A DNA stretch of 64,000 nt from the NCBI GenBank assembly GCA_016722655.1, contig JADKIR010000004.1, positions 1,488,001-1,552,000 of the forward strand, read 5' to 3'. The notes beneath the pieces are model-generated. The model searched no databases, was not told the origin of the DNA, and saw only the letters and a program-made list of their open reading frames with translations. The DNA is from Cytophagaceae bacterium (GTDB lineage Bacteria; Bacteroidota; Bacteroidia; Cytophagales; Spirosomataceae). The position numbers and the translations under genes are program-made. Of the stretch, positions 38,588 through 47,187 are shown piece after piece. The first letter of the stretch is position 1. Each line of letters begins with the position of its first letter.

Positions 38588-39709
38588 ATGATAACAAGAA
38601 AAATAGAAGGCTTGATAAAAAATCGTCTGTTTCAAGGTAAAACTTTGCTGATATTTGGCCCAAGGCAAGTAGGAAAAACTACACTTTTGAATGAAATTCT
38701 CAGAACGACTAATGTTCAAGGGATTTACCTAAATGCTGACCTGCCTATAATTAGAGAAGGGCTTTCCAATGCGGGTTTTGAGCAAATTGGTGCCACAATT
38801 GGCACAAACAGACTGGTGGTGATTGATGAAGCTCAACGAATCAAAAATATAGGTCTTACCCTGAAAATCATGCATGACAATTTCCCGGAGGTGCAGGTGC
38901 TGGCGACGGGCTCATCAGCATTTGAGCTGGCCAATGATATAAATGAGCCATTGACTGGCAGGAAAATTGAATTTAAGATGTATCCTGTAAGCTGGGCTGA
39001 ACTTGTGGAAAATACTGGGTATTTGCAAGCACTCGATCAATTGGAGAATCGCATGATTTATGGTATGTATCCCGATGTCATCAATCAAAAGGGTAATGAA
39101 GAAGAGATATTGACTGAGCTCAACACTTCTTATCTTTATAAAGATTTACTTTCATATTCGGGTATTAGAAAACCACAAATTCTTGAAAAACTGCTCAAGG
39201 CTCTTGCATTACAACTAGGCAATGAAGTATCACTGAATGAACTTGGCAGAATGTTGGAAATCGATAAAGCAACTGTAGAAAACTATCTGGATCTTCTCGA
39301 AAAAGCATTTGTTATATTTAGACTACAACCATTTAGCCGTAATCTAAGAAATGAAATTACTTCGAGTCGAAAGATATATTTTTATGATAATGGAATAAGA
39401 AACGCTATCATTCAAAACTATAATGTTTTAAATCTAAGAAATGATACCGGGGCACTATGGGAGAATTTCTTGATTAGCGAAAGAATGAAAAAGAATCAGT
39501 ATGAAAGACGAATCGTGTCAAACTATTTCTGGCGTACACATGCACAACAGGAAATCGACTATGTAGAGGAATCAAACGGCCAGTTGCAGGCATTCGAATT
39601 CAAGTGGAATCCTAAAGCAAAAACTAAGTTTCCACTTCCATTTAAAAATGAGTACTCTCCCTCCAAATCTGAAGTGATACACAGGGAAAACTTTAATACT
39701 TTTCTTTAA
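38588..39709 (+). CDS. AAA ATPase with DUF4143 C-terminal domain
   Basis: A 373-residue cytoplasmic ATPase of the AAA_14/DUF4143 family. Walker A is GPRQVGKTTL at about 23-32, Walker B is RLVVIDEAQRI near 80, and the sensor motif is VLATGSSAFEL near 105-115. A winged-helix-like segment (EVSLNELGRMLEIDKATVENYLDLLEK) precedes DUF4143, which shows the typical KIYFYDNGIRNAI, GALWENFLISE and FWRTHAQQEIDYV. The last resembles a nuclease-like core (E and D/E residues). Function of this large family is unknown. The gene is enclosed by related palindromic tandem repeats, suggesting autoregulation or a mobile cassette. Confidence 0.87.
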   Translation: MITRKIEGLIKNRLFQGKTLLIFGPRQVGKTTLLNEILRTTNVQGIYLNADLPIIREGLSNAGFEQIGATIGTNRLVVIDEAQRIKNIGLTLKIMHDNFPEVQVLATGSSAFELANDINEPLTGRKIEFKMYPVSWAELVENTGYLQALDQLENRMIYGMYPDVINQKGNEEEILTELNTSYLYKDLLSYSGIRKPQILEKLLKALALQLGNEVSLNELGRMLEIDKATVENYLDLLEKAFVIFRLQPFSRNLRNEITSSRKIYFYDNGIRNAIIQNYNVLNLRNDTGALWENFLISERMKKNQYERRIVSNYFWRTHAQQEIDYVEESNGQLQAFEFKWNPKAKTKFPLPFKNEYSPSKSEVIHRENFNTFL

Positions 39710-39714
39710 ATTCA

Positions 39715-39777
39715 GGGATTATATCCTCCGTTTTTATATTAATTTGGTGATTATAATCACCAAATTAATATTTTTTC
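39715..39777. repeat. Downstream palindromic tandem repeat and terminator of the ATPase cassette
   Basis: A 32-bp unit at 39715-39746 matches the upstream unit except for a few bases. A second unit follows at 39747 and is part of a perfect 36-bp palindrome at 39736-39771, centred on GATTATAATC. The palindrome is followed by T residues (39771-39776), so on the plus strand it can act as an intrinsic terminator. It overlaps the stop codon of the helicase gene (39765-39767). Confidence 0.75.
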
Positions 39778-41135
39778 TTCCCAACTTTCCCCTTCTGTGC
39801 CTTCGGTTTCCTGACGTTTCGCTTTTCTCTGAGTGCCTTTTTCTTTTCTGAAGCCTCAATTTTCATTTTCAGAATGCGTTGATTTCTTTCTGATTTTTCA
39901 TGAAAAGCTCCCTGGAAAGTGGGGTCTTCTTTCTTGCGTTGGTCGTCAAGTTCTTTCAGCATTTGCTGCTGTTCTTCGTAAGGAGTTTCTTCAATTTTTA
40001 CATTTTCAGGAATCTCTAAAACCGGAATCGTGCTCCTGATAATCTTTTGTATTTTTTCCAGATGATAATCTTCCGAAGGCAACAAAAACGTGATAGCTTC
40101 CCCCTCCATTTTGGCCCTGCCGGTACGGCCAATACGGTGAATATAGTCTTCATAAATCAGCGGCAAATCAAAATTTATCACATGTGATACCGCTGTAATA
40201 TCAATCCCTCTCGAGGCTACATCAGTTGCCACAAGCACCCTGATATTTCCAGCCCTGAAATCATCCACAGAGTTCATACGGGTATTTTGGCCTTTGTTGG
40301 CGTGAATCACCCGCACCTGTGTAGAGCCCAAAACTTTTCTTTCCAAAAACTTAAACACGTTGTCGGCTACGGTTTTGGTTCTGCAAAACACCATTGCTCT
40401 GGTAATTTCCTCAGAATCAAGCAGGTGACCCAATAGATTAATCTTGGTCCTGAAATTGGGTACTTTATATAGTTTCTGACTTATAGTGCTTGCTGCAGTT
40501 GCAGATGGCGTAATTTCGATTTTCAAAGGAGCCTCCAAAAACTCCTCGGAAAGTTTCTCAACTCTGGGTTGGAAAGTAGCCGAAAATAAAAGATTTTTCC
40601 TTTTTCGGGGTATCACCTCCAATATTTTACGGATTTGTGGCATAAATCCCATGTCCATCATCTTGTCGGCTTCGTCTAGCACAAGATATTGAAGGCTTTT
40701 GGTGGGGATTTCACCCAACAAATACAAATCCATAAACCTCCCGGGAGTGGCAATAATAATATCAACTCCCTTTTTGAGGTTTTCAATTTGGGTTTTCGGC
40801 CCCAGACCACCATAGAGTGCTACAAAACGAAGGTCAGTATATTTACCTAATTCTCTGAAAGCCGCATCAATCTGTATCACCAGCTCACGCGTAGGAGCAA
40901 AGACCATGCAACGGGCATTTTGACCCTGAGCATATTTGACTTTCATCAAGATAGGTAAAGCATAGGCGGCGGTTTTCCCGGTTCCTGTTTGGGCTATTCC
41001 CAGCACATCGTGTCCCTGAAGAATCAGCGGAATAGCCTTGGTCTGGATTTCGGTAGGCTCGGTATAACCCAACTCCTCCACTGCCATAAGCAGCTGTTTG
41101 TTGAGGTCAAATATCTTAAAAGGATTCTCTTCCAT
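39765..41135 (-). CDS. DEAD-box RNA helicase (RhlE-like)
   Basis: A 456-residue ATP-dependent RNA helicase for rRNA or mRNA remodelling. Motifs in order: upstream F9 and Q motif PTEIQTKAIP (27-36), Walker A AQTGTGKT (48-55), PTRELV, GG, TPGR, DEAD, SAT, the second-domain VFCRTK, VATDVASRGID and HRIGRTGR. The C-terminal tail is basic (KSERNQRILKMKIEASEKKK, then many K/R), as in RNA-binding extensions of this group. The stop codon lies inside the 36-bp palindrome of the ATPase cassette, so the last codons may come from the repeat. Confidence 0.93.
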   Translation of the reverse strand: MEENPFKIFDLNKQLLMAVEELGYTEPTEIQTKAIPLILQGHDVLGIAQTGTGKTAAYALPILMKVKYAQGQNARCMVFAPTRELVIQIDAAFRELGKYTDLRFVALYGGLGPKTQIENLKKGVDIIIATPGRFMDLYLLGEIPTKSLQYLVLDEADKMMDMGFMPQIRKILEVIPRKRKNLLFSATFQPRVEKLSEEFLEAPLKIEITPSATAASTISQKLYKVPNFRTKINLLGHLLDSEEITRAMVFCRTKTVADNVFKFLERKVLGSTQVRVIHANKGQNTRMNSVDDFRAGNIRVLVATDVASRGIDITAVSHVINFDLPLIYEDYIHRIGRTGRAKMEGEAITFLLPSEDYHLEKIQKIIRSTIPVLEIPENVKIEETPYEEQQQMLKELDDQRKKEDPTFQGAFHEKSERNQRILKMKIEASEKKKALREKRNVRKPKAQKGKVGKKKY

Positions 41136-41309
41136 ATTCTAAATAATTGGCAAAGATACAGCTGAGAAGGCCTATTTGTTTAAAAATCATAATTTTCAAC
41201 ATAAAAGAGATGGGATGAGATATATTTTTTCTAGGGTAAAGGTTATGAATTATTAGATTAGACTTTTTTTGGATAATAAAAAAACTATTTGGTTGATGCA
41301 CCAAAAAGC

Positions 41310-41339
41310 ATAAAAGCCACCCTTTCGAGTGGCTTTTAT
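41310..41339 (-). terminator. Rho-independent terminator of dnaN
   Basis: ATAAAAGCCAC (41310-41320) pairs with GTGGCTTTTAT (41329-41339); loop of 8. On the minus strand it is followed by a T-rich GCTTTTTGG. It lies 23 bp past the dnaN stop. Confidence 0.8.
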
Positions 41340-41362
41340 TATTTCAAAATACTTTAATTTTA

Positions 41363-42487
41363 TTAAGAATAAGAATTCAACATCACAGGCATCACGAGCA
41401 TCAGGATGTCTTCGTTTTCTTCTTTGTCGGCAGGGATAATCAAACCGGCACGGTTAGGCATCGAGAGCTCAAGCGTAACGGTGGAAGAGCCCAGATTGCT
41501 CAACATTTCAGCCAAAAACTTGGCGTTGAAGCCTATCTCCATATCTTCTCCAACAAACTCACAGTCAATTTTTTCTACGGCCTCGTTAGAATAATCCAAA
41601 TCCTCAGCAGAGATAGTCAACTCAGTGGCAGCAATTTTTAGTCTGATCTGATGAGTTGTTTTATTAGAGAAAATCGCAATCCTTTTCAGCGAACTCAGGA
41701 ACTTCGATCTTTCTATCGTCATCTTGTTAGGATTGGCCTTCGGAATAACGTTTTCGTAATCCGGATATCTTTCGTCAATCAGACGGCAAATCAATTTGAT
41801 ATTTCCAAAGCTAAAAAAGGCGTTGGAATTGCTGAATTCAGTCACCACAGGCACATTCTCAGAAGGCAACGACGACTTGATAAGGTTAAGAGCTTTACGA
41901 GGAAGAATCATGGTAGTGGGCGTGGCCGACTTAATATCTTCTCTGCGATAACGGATCAACCTGTGACCGTCAGTAGCTACAAAAGTGGTGCTATCTTCCT
42001 GAATATCAACAAACACACCTGTCATAGCCGGACGGAGGTCGTCGGTACTGGTGGCAAAAAGCGTATTATTAATGGCTGAGGCCAATGTATGTGAGTCCAG
42101 CTCAATATTGAAATTACGGTTTACCTGTGGTGCCTTCGGGAAGTCCAAAGGATTTTCACCGGCAATTTTGAAGCGACCGTTGCTGGTGGTTATTTCTACA
42201 CCAAAAGTATCTTTGCTGATATTGATAGTAATTGGCTGATCTGGCAAACTGCGGAGTGTGTCCATCAAAAGTTTGGCAGGGATAGCCACCGAAACTGTAT
42301 CAGAAGAATCAACGGTAACCTCAGAAACCATAACTGTCTGCATGTCAGAAGCAGTGATAGTCAGTGAAGATTTTTCAAGTTCGAAAAGGAAATTTTCGAG
42401 TATGGGGACCAACGGGTTGGGGGCAATCACCCCACTTATATTTGAAAGGTTTTTTACAAGTTCTGACGACGAAACAACTAATTTCAT
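41363..42487 (-). CDS. dnaN: DNA polymerase III beta subunit (sliding clamp)
   Basis: A 374-residue processivity clamp that encircles DNA and tethers polymerase III and other partners. Three clamp domains are recognisable: MKLVVSSSELVKNLSNISGV at the N-terminus, FVATDGHRLIRYRRE in the second domain, and SAEDLDYSNEAVEKIDCEF plus the C-terminal LMVMPVMLNSY in the third (the usual ending resembles MPMRL). Length fits the family. It is not beside dnaA or recF here. A TACTTTTG -7 candidate lies at 42520-42527 on the minus strand without a clear -33 element. Confidence 0.97.
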   Translation of the reverse strand: MKLVVSSSELVKNLSNISGVIAPNPLVPILENFLFELEKSSLTITASDMQTVMVSEVTVDSSDTVSVAIPAKLLMDTLRSLPDQPITINISKDTFGVEITTSNGRFKIAGENPLDFPKAPQVNRNFNIELDSHTLASAINNTLFATSTDDLRPAMTGVFVDIQEDSTTFVATDGHRLIRYRREDIKSATPTTMILPRKALNLIKSSLPSENVPVVTEFSNSNAFFSFGNIKLICRLIDERYPDYENVIPKANPNKMTIERSKFLSSLKRIAIFSNKTTHQIRLKIAATELTISAEDLDYSNEAVEKIDCEFVGEDMEIGFNAKFLAEMLSNLGSSTVTLELSMPNRAGLIIPADKEENEDILMLVMPVMLNSYS

Positions 42488-42599
42488 TTCTCTTAATTTT
42501 AGAAAATTTTGGTTTTATACAAAAGTAGGCAAAGTTAGTGAAATTCACTAAAATTTGATTTTTTTGCCAAAAATATATTAATCCTGAGGTTATTTTTAA

Positions 42600-45152
42600 T
42601 CAAAAATCTCCGGAAATCATTTTTTGTTTTCTTTGGGATATCAAGTTTTGAAAGGCTAAATACTCTGAATTTGGCACAAGGGGTTTCAAATTTGTTAAGC
42701 CATCGGTGGCATATTCCCATAGACTCAAATCCAATGCTTTTTTGATATAAGCCTTCCATATTACCGGCGAATCATTGTTGATTTCGGTAGCATAAAATAG
42801 CAAATTATAAGCTTCCGAATCTTTCTTTTTGCTGGTCAGTAAATCTGCGATTTTTACCAATAAATAAGGGTTAAGTGGAGCTTTGTTCAGAATTTCGGTA
42901 TAGTTTGATAGGGTTAGATTTTTGGAAAGTTTAATGGCTTGTTCTTGCTGAGATTTTTCCATTTTTGGGCGGATGTCTGAACCTAAAAGCATTTTAACTG
43001 AGGTTTCGTCACCTGCTATTTTTAGTCTCTCAATAGCCTGATTTACAAGACCTTCCTGCAATAACCATAGTGCCAGATTTTGGTTATAAATATTTTTAAA
43101 CCTGGTTTTGGCTCCGGCAAGGGCGGTCAGTTGTTTAATACCGGCCAATTTTGATTCCCGCAAGAATTGCTGATTGGCATATGACCAACTTAGCTCTTCA
43201 AATACCGGGTCATTGGCGTTTTGCTTTTGTAATCCTGAAATTTCTTTTGCCAAAAGGCTGTGTTCCGCTTTAACTTTAGCATTACCGGATTGATTAAAAA
43301 CCAATGCTGCCGTTGACATATTCAATATCGAATCTTTTTGTAAAAGCGGCTTATTATCAACAGAACTTTTCAAAATTATCCGGTCAATTGCTGACAAATT
43401 AGCCAGATAGGATACTGACTTTGACTTTTCTCCGAGATCCACCATTTCCTGAAGCTTTTCAGACTTACCGTTTTCTATCCAAAAAGCCAGAAAATTTGTG
43501 GCTTCTACATCACATTTTTTACAGGATTTCAGAGCCTGGTCAAGATTGAGCAATACACTGTCAGTTACCTTAGCTTTGGCCTGTAGGTAAGCGATATTTG
43601 TGAAAATTCTGCTTGAACCCGGAAACTCCTTTTGGCCATTCTTCAATGCAAAAAGGGCATCGAAATACATATTTTCATTTTCAAGATTGGCACTCAGGCC
43701 CAGATATGCTTGCTCAGACGGAGTTTTTTGTAATGATTGGTTATAAAAAAAAGCCGCGTTGATTTTGTCGTTTTGGCTGGCAGCCAGGCTGGCAAGTGAA
43801 AGGTTGGCTTTCTGATTGTAAAGCTCGTAATGTGTAGCGTTTTTGTAATAAGTTTCTGCCGTTTTCAGGTCTCCTTCGGTTTTGTAAAAATCCCCGATAC
43901 TACTTGATAAGGCCGATTGTAATTGAAAATAGGAGAAATAATTTTTGAAAGAAAACAATATAAGTATAATAAATACGGCTGCAGTACGGGCAAATATCAG
44001 ACGATTAAAAGGTGATTTATAGAGTACTTTGTGAACATCAAGACCGGCTTTAAACAACTGATTAAAATTGATAAGCACATATACAAAAAAGCTCACACTC
44101 GATGCCAAAGTACTAATACTCACCAGGTCATTGAGTAGCTCAATCAGTGAATCGCTTGCGGTAGCATAGGCAAATCCATAAGTTGCCAAACCAATAAAAA
44201 ATAAACCGAAATAAATATAAAGTCCGGTTTGACGAAAACTGAACCACTGTCTTTGCTCAGATAATTGTTTAAAACCCCAGATTCCAAGTAAACCATTGAT
44301 AATAAAAATAAAAACTGGTGCCAGTAAAAATCCCGTGTCATCGATACGGTTGGAGTTTTCGAGATAAATCAAGATAATATTTGCAAAAAAGATAGCCGAA
44401 ATAAGAAAATATTGTGGCAGTGAATTTTTTCCTTTTTGAGCGTTTTTTGAAACCAACCATACCAATCCGGCGAAGATTTCATGAGAAGAAATAAACGTAA
44501 AAATTATCGTAATGACTACCATGGCGATTAAAGCATAAGCTACCATGGCGGCGATAGGGGCATTTATTGCCGAAAATTTGAGAGAAACGAGCCAGAAAAG
44601 GGCCCAGGATAATAACCAACCAGCCAATATTTGGAAAGGACGAAGTCGTGTACCAAAAAAATTACTTAAATAATAGACCCCGCCTAAAACCACAAACGAT
44701 ATCAAAAATGGTCCATTTGAGTTGGAAAGGTAAAGGTTTTCGAGTCTGAAACTAATCAGAAAGCCTCCAAGCACCAAAGCCCCAGCCAAAAACCACGCTC
44801 CACGTAATCGGGCAAAACCAGTAAGCAAAAATGACAGGCCAGTTAATATTTGAGCAAAAAGCAAATAGTAAACCCATACCGGGATCTGGGCAATAGCAGG
44901 TAAATACCGTTCTTTGATATACCAGACAGGAGTGGAAGAAGAAAAACCGAAATCACCGAAAAAATAGGTTGGAAGACTCACTATTTTCTCGTTTAATTCA
45001 CTCACTGTGTTCCAGCCAAAAACCATTTCCCGGCCAAAGAAATATACATATACAGTGGCACCAATCGCTAATAAAAGTACCGAAAATGCAAAGAAAAGGG
45101 GTAGTTTTTCTTTGTTTTCCCATACTCTCCAAAAATTAATATTTTCATTCAT
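42600..45152 (-). CDS. Large membrane protein with C-terminal TPR-like repeats, function unknown
   Basis: An 850-residue protein. Residues about 18-410 contain roughly 12 hydrophobic membrane segments (for example PLFFAFSVLLLAIGATVYVY and TAAVFIILILFSF). From about 425 the sequence turns into helical TPR-like repeats with typical spacing, such as GDFYKTEGDLKTAETYYKNA and AYLGLSANLENENMYFDALF, ending near the C-terminus. The layout recalls Bacteroidota membrane-TPR proteins of unknown function, and loosely O-antigen-ligase-like or glycosyltransferase-like topologies, but I see no catalytic motif. It lies upstream of dnaN with 112 bp between them and is divergent from psd. Confidence 0.75.
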   Translation of the reverse strand: MNENINFWRVWENKEKLPLFFAFSVLLLAIGATVYVYFFGREMVFGWNTVSELNEKIVSLPTYFFGDFGFSSSTPVWYIKERYLPAIAQIPVWVYYLLFAQILTGLSFLLTGFARLRGAWFLAGALVLGGFLISFRLENLYLSNSNGPFLISFVVLGGVYYLSNFFGTRLRPFQILAGWLLSWALFWLVSLKFSAINAPIAAMVAYALIAMVVITIIFTFISSHEIFAGLVWLVSKNAQKGKNSLPQYFLISAIFFANIILIYLENSNRIDDTGFLLAPVFIFIINGLLGIWGFKQLSEQRQWFSFRQTGLYIYFGLFFIGLATYGFAYATASDSLIELLNDLVSISTLASSVSFFVYVLINFNQLFKAGLDVHKVLYKSPFNRLIFARTAAVFIILILFSFKNYFSYFQLQSALSSSIGDFYKTEGDLKTAETYYKNATHYELYNQKANLSLASLAASQNDKINAAFFYNQSLQKTPSEQAYLGLSANLENENMYFDALFALKNGQKEFPGSSRIFTNIAYLQAKAKVTDSVLLNLDQALKSCKKCDVEATNFLAFWIENGKSEKLQEMVDLGEKSKSVSYLANLSAIDRIILKSSVDNKPLLQKDSILNMSTAALVFNQSGNAKVKAEHSLLAKEISGLQKQNANDPVFEELSWSYANQQFLRESKLAGIKQLTALAGAKTRFKNIYNQNLALWLLQEGLVNQAIERLKIAGDETSVKMLLGSDIRPKMEKSQQEQAIKLSKNLTLSNYTEILNKAPLNPYLLVKIADLLTSKKKDSEAYNLLFYATEINNDSPVIWKAYIKKALDLSLWEYATDGLTNLKPLVPNSEYLAFQNLISQRKQKMISGDF

Positions 45153-45241
45153 AAGCTCAGTTCAGAATATGTGGGTCAGCCCCGTTTTTTTAAGTAATCA
45201 AAAATTGACGTATATTTGAACAATTTTTTGAAAATAATCGA

Positions 45242-45901
45242 ATGACATTACATAAAGAAGGTACTGGAACACTGTTGGTTTCGACCATTACGCTTGCTCT
45301 GGTGTTTAGTCTTGTTAAGTACTTTACCCCGGGTCAGAACGTGGTTCACACCTTATTATTTGTGGTTTGCCTCGTTTTATTTTTAATTGTACTGCAATTT
45401 TTTCGCAAACCTACTAGAAAAACCTCAATAAACCCAAAGCACATCATCGCACCGGCTGACGGCAAGGTAGTGGTGATTGAAGAGGTGGTTGAAACCGAAT
45501 ATTTTAAAGGCCCCAGAAAGCAGATTTCAATATTCATGTCTCCTTTCAATGTACACATCAACTTTAACCCCCTTTCGGGTGTGATTGCTTATTTCAAATA
45601 TCATCCTGGCAAATATCTGGTAGCCTGGCACCCCAAAAGCAGCACCGAAAACGAACGCACCACTGTAGTGACCCGCCACGAAAACGGCACCGAAGTACTC
45701 TTCCGCCAAATAGCCGGAGCCATGGCCCGTAGGATAGTATGGTATGTATCAGAAGGTCAGAAAGTTACACAGGGCGAGGAGTTTGGATTTATCAAATTTG
45801 GCTCAAGGATTGATATTTTCTTGCCATTGGATGCCAAAATCCTGGTAAATCTTGAAGATAAGACCCGTGGTGGCGAGATGGTGATTGCCGAGCTGGTGTA
45901 A
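45242..45901 (+). CDS. psd: Phosphatidylserine decarboxylase family protein
   Basis: Converts phosphatidylserine to phosphatidylethanolamine at the inner membrane. At 219 residues it is the short archaeal/Bacteroidota form. One or two N-terminal membrane segments (LLVSTITLALVFSLV and TLLFVVCLVLFLIVLQFF) precede IIAPADGKVVVIEE, SIFMSPFNVHINFNPLSGV and the self-cleavage site FGSRIDIFLP, with Gly187-Ser188 giving the pyruvoyl group on the alpha chain. A TATATTTG box at 45211-45218 may be its -7 element. It is divergent from the membrane-TPR gene. Confidence 0.94.
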   Translation: MTLHKEGTGTLLVSTITLALVFSLVKYFTPGQNVVHTLLFVVCLVLFLIVLQFFRKPTRKTSINPKHIIAPADGKVVVIEEVVETEYFKGPRKQISIFMSPFNVHINFNPLSGVIAYFKYHPGKYLVAWHPKSSTENERTTVVTRHENGTEVLFRQIAGAMARRIVWYVSEGQKVTQGEEFGFIKFGSRIDIFLPLDAKILVNLEDKTRGGEMVIAELV

Positions 45902-45943
45902 GGATATACTATAATTTAAATTATGAAATTTCTAAAATAAAAA

Positions 45944-45971
45944 ATCCGGTTTTAAAAATTCAAAACCGGAT
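45944..45971. terminator. Hairpin terminator between psd and the beta-barrel gene
   Basis: ATCCGGTTTT (45944-45953) pairs with AAAACCGGAT (45962-45971). The minus-strand exit is T-rich; the plus-strand exit is weaker. It sits between the two convergent stops. Confidence 0.75.
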
Positions 45972-45976
45972 AAAGT

Positions 45977-46501
45977 TTATAGTTTTACTCTGAGACCAAG
46001 AGTAGGATAAACTCCACTAGTCCTTTTTTGTCGATTTGTGGGAAATAAGCCTCCATCAAATTTATAGTTCGACAATTCAAAAGAAAAACCAAAATTTTTA
46101 TTAAAAAAGTAACGAATTCCATATTGGTATTTCAAATGAACATTGGTACTAGTATAATTATTCTCACCTGCTCGATTTGAATACATTACACTAAGTCCCA
46201 AATAAGGATCAAGTTTTCCTGATTTAAGAAAATGATAATTGGAAGTTGGTCCTATAGCAAAATCCTTGTTTCCATCGTGTCTGTTTTGAACATTGTGAAT
46301 AGAAAGCCCTAGTCCAAGTTTGTTTTTGAAGATTTTCGTCTTTCTTTCTCCTTGAAAACTCAGGATTAAAAATCTATTTTCAGAATTTCTCAGACTTGAT
46401 CCAAATATTGAAAAACCTATTTCGTTTTTATTGACTTTTCCTTGGCCATAAGTCAAAGGCATTGAAAAAATCATAAATGGGATGATAATTAATGACTTCA
46501 T
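45977..46501 (-). CDS. Outer-membrane beta-barrel-like protein, unknown function
   Basis: A 174-residue exported protein with a clean signal peptide (MKSLIIIPFMIFSMPLTYGQ). The mature part has alternating hydrophobic strands and ends in TLGLRVKL, consistent with a small eight-strand barrel, for example KLDPYLGLSVMYSNRAG and HLKYQYGIRYFFNKNFGFSF. I cannot assign a family more closely. It is a single gene ending at the psd terminator. Confidence 0.65.
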   Translation of the reverse strand: MKSLIIIPFMIFSMPLTYGQGKVNKNEIGFSIFGSSLRNSENRFLILSFQGERKTKIFKNKLGLGLSIHNVQNRHDGNKDFAIGPTSNYHFLKSGKLDPYLGLSVMYSNRAGENNYTSTNVHLKYQYGIRYFFNKNFGFSFELSNYKFDGGLFPTNRQKRTSGVYPTLGLRVKL

Positions 46502-47079
46502 TTTGAATTATTAAATTATTCTTGAACAACCATCTGGACAAAACAATTACAAAAACCACAACATTCGGCAATATAATCTAGCCCATATTCTGAAATTACT
46601 CATATGTATGTTAATCAATATTTTTGGAATGTAACAAGTCCCGTTTTGAATTTATATAATCTATTTGTTCTTGACATATATCATCAAAAGTGTATTTATC
46701 AATGAGTCTTGAGTTAGATTCATTAACTGAGTATTAATTACCATTTGGTGTTTGGCATGAAATTCCAGAAAATATTGAGGACCTTAAAATATGCCATTTT
46801 TTTAGAAAGTATTGTTAAAAATTTAGTAGCACTCTCTTTCAGGTGGAATAGCTATTTACCTATCTGTATGGACAGATTTGCCCCTGTGTAATTGATTTCG
46901 AAATCATAATTTCGGTACAAAATATGTAGGGGGAGGGGAGAATTCCAAACTTTTTTTTATTTATTTATATCAAATCTAACCGTTGTATATTTATTTGACT
47001 ATCAAGTGATTGTAATGAAATGAACTGAATTTATATTTTTTTAGATATGTTACTTTGATTAAATTATGAAACATCAAAA
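46502..47079. other. Long gene-free region
   Basis: 578 bp, AT-rich, no supported ORF, hairpin or promoter. It contains a G-rich run (GTAGGGGGAGGGGAG near 46926). It ends at the first copy of the GC-rich repeat. Confidence 0.45.
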
Positions 47080-47181
47080 CCGCATGAGGGATCGTCGCGG
47101 AGCTCCCACGCCTAAGCGTGGAGCGGGAGCAGAGAGCCCGACCCCGCCACATGTAGTGATAGCGGAATGGGGCGGGGCATG
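47080..47181 (+). repeat. GC-rich structured dispersed repeat, copy 1
   Basis: About 102 bp, far richer in GC than its surroundings. It starts CCGCATGAGGGATCGTCGCG and contains nested inverted repeats: GCTCCC/GGGAGC around CACGC-CTAA-GCGTG, then CCCCGCC/GGCGGGG around a loop, all closed by GCATG/CATG ends. It lies 6 bp after the ELWxxDGT stop. Copies 2 and 3 are at 50542 and 51737 in the same orientation. Confidence 0.85.
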
Positions 47182-47187
47182 TCAACT

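Noticed and set aside
38588..39709. Transposase or IS element between the palindromic repeats
   Set aside because: The protein is an AAA ATPase with DUF4143, not a transposase, and no target-site duplication outside the repeats is visible.
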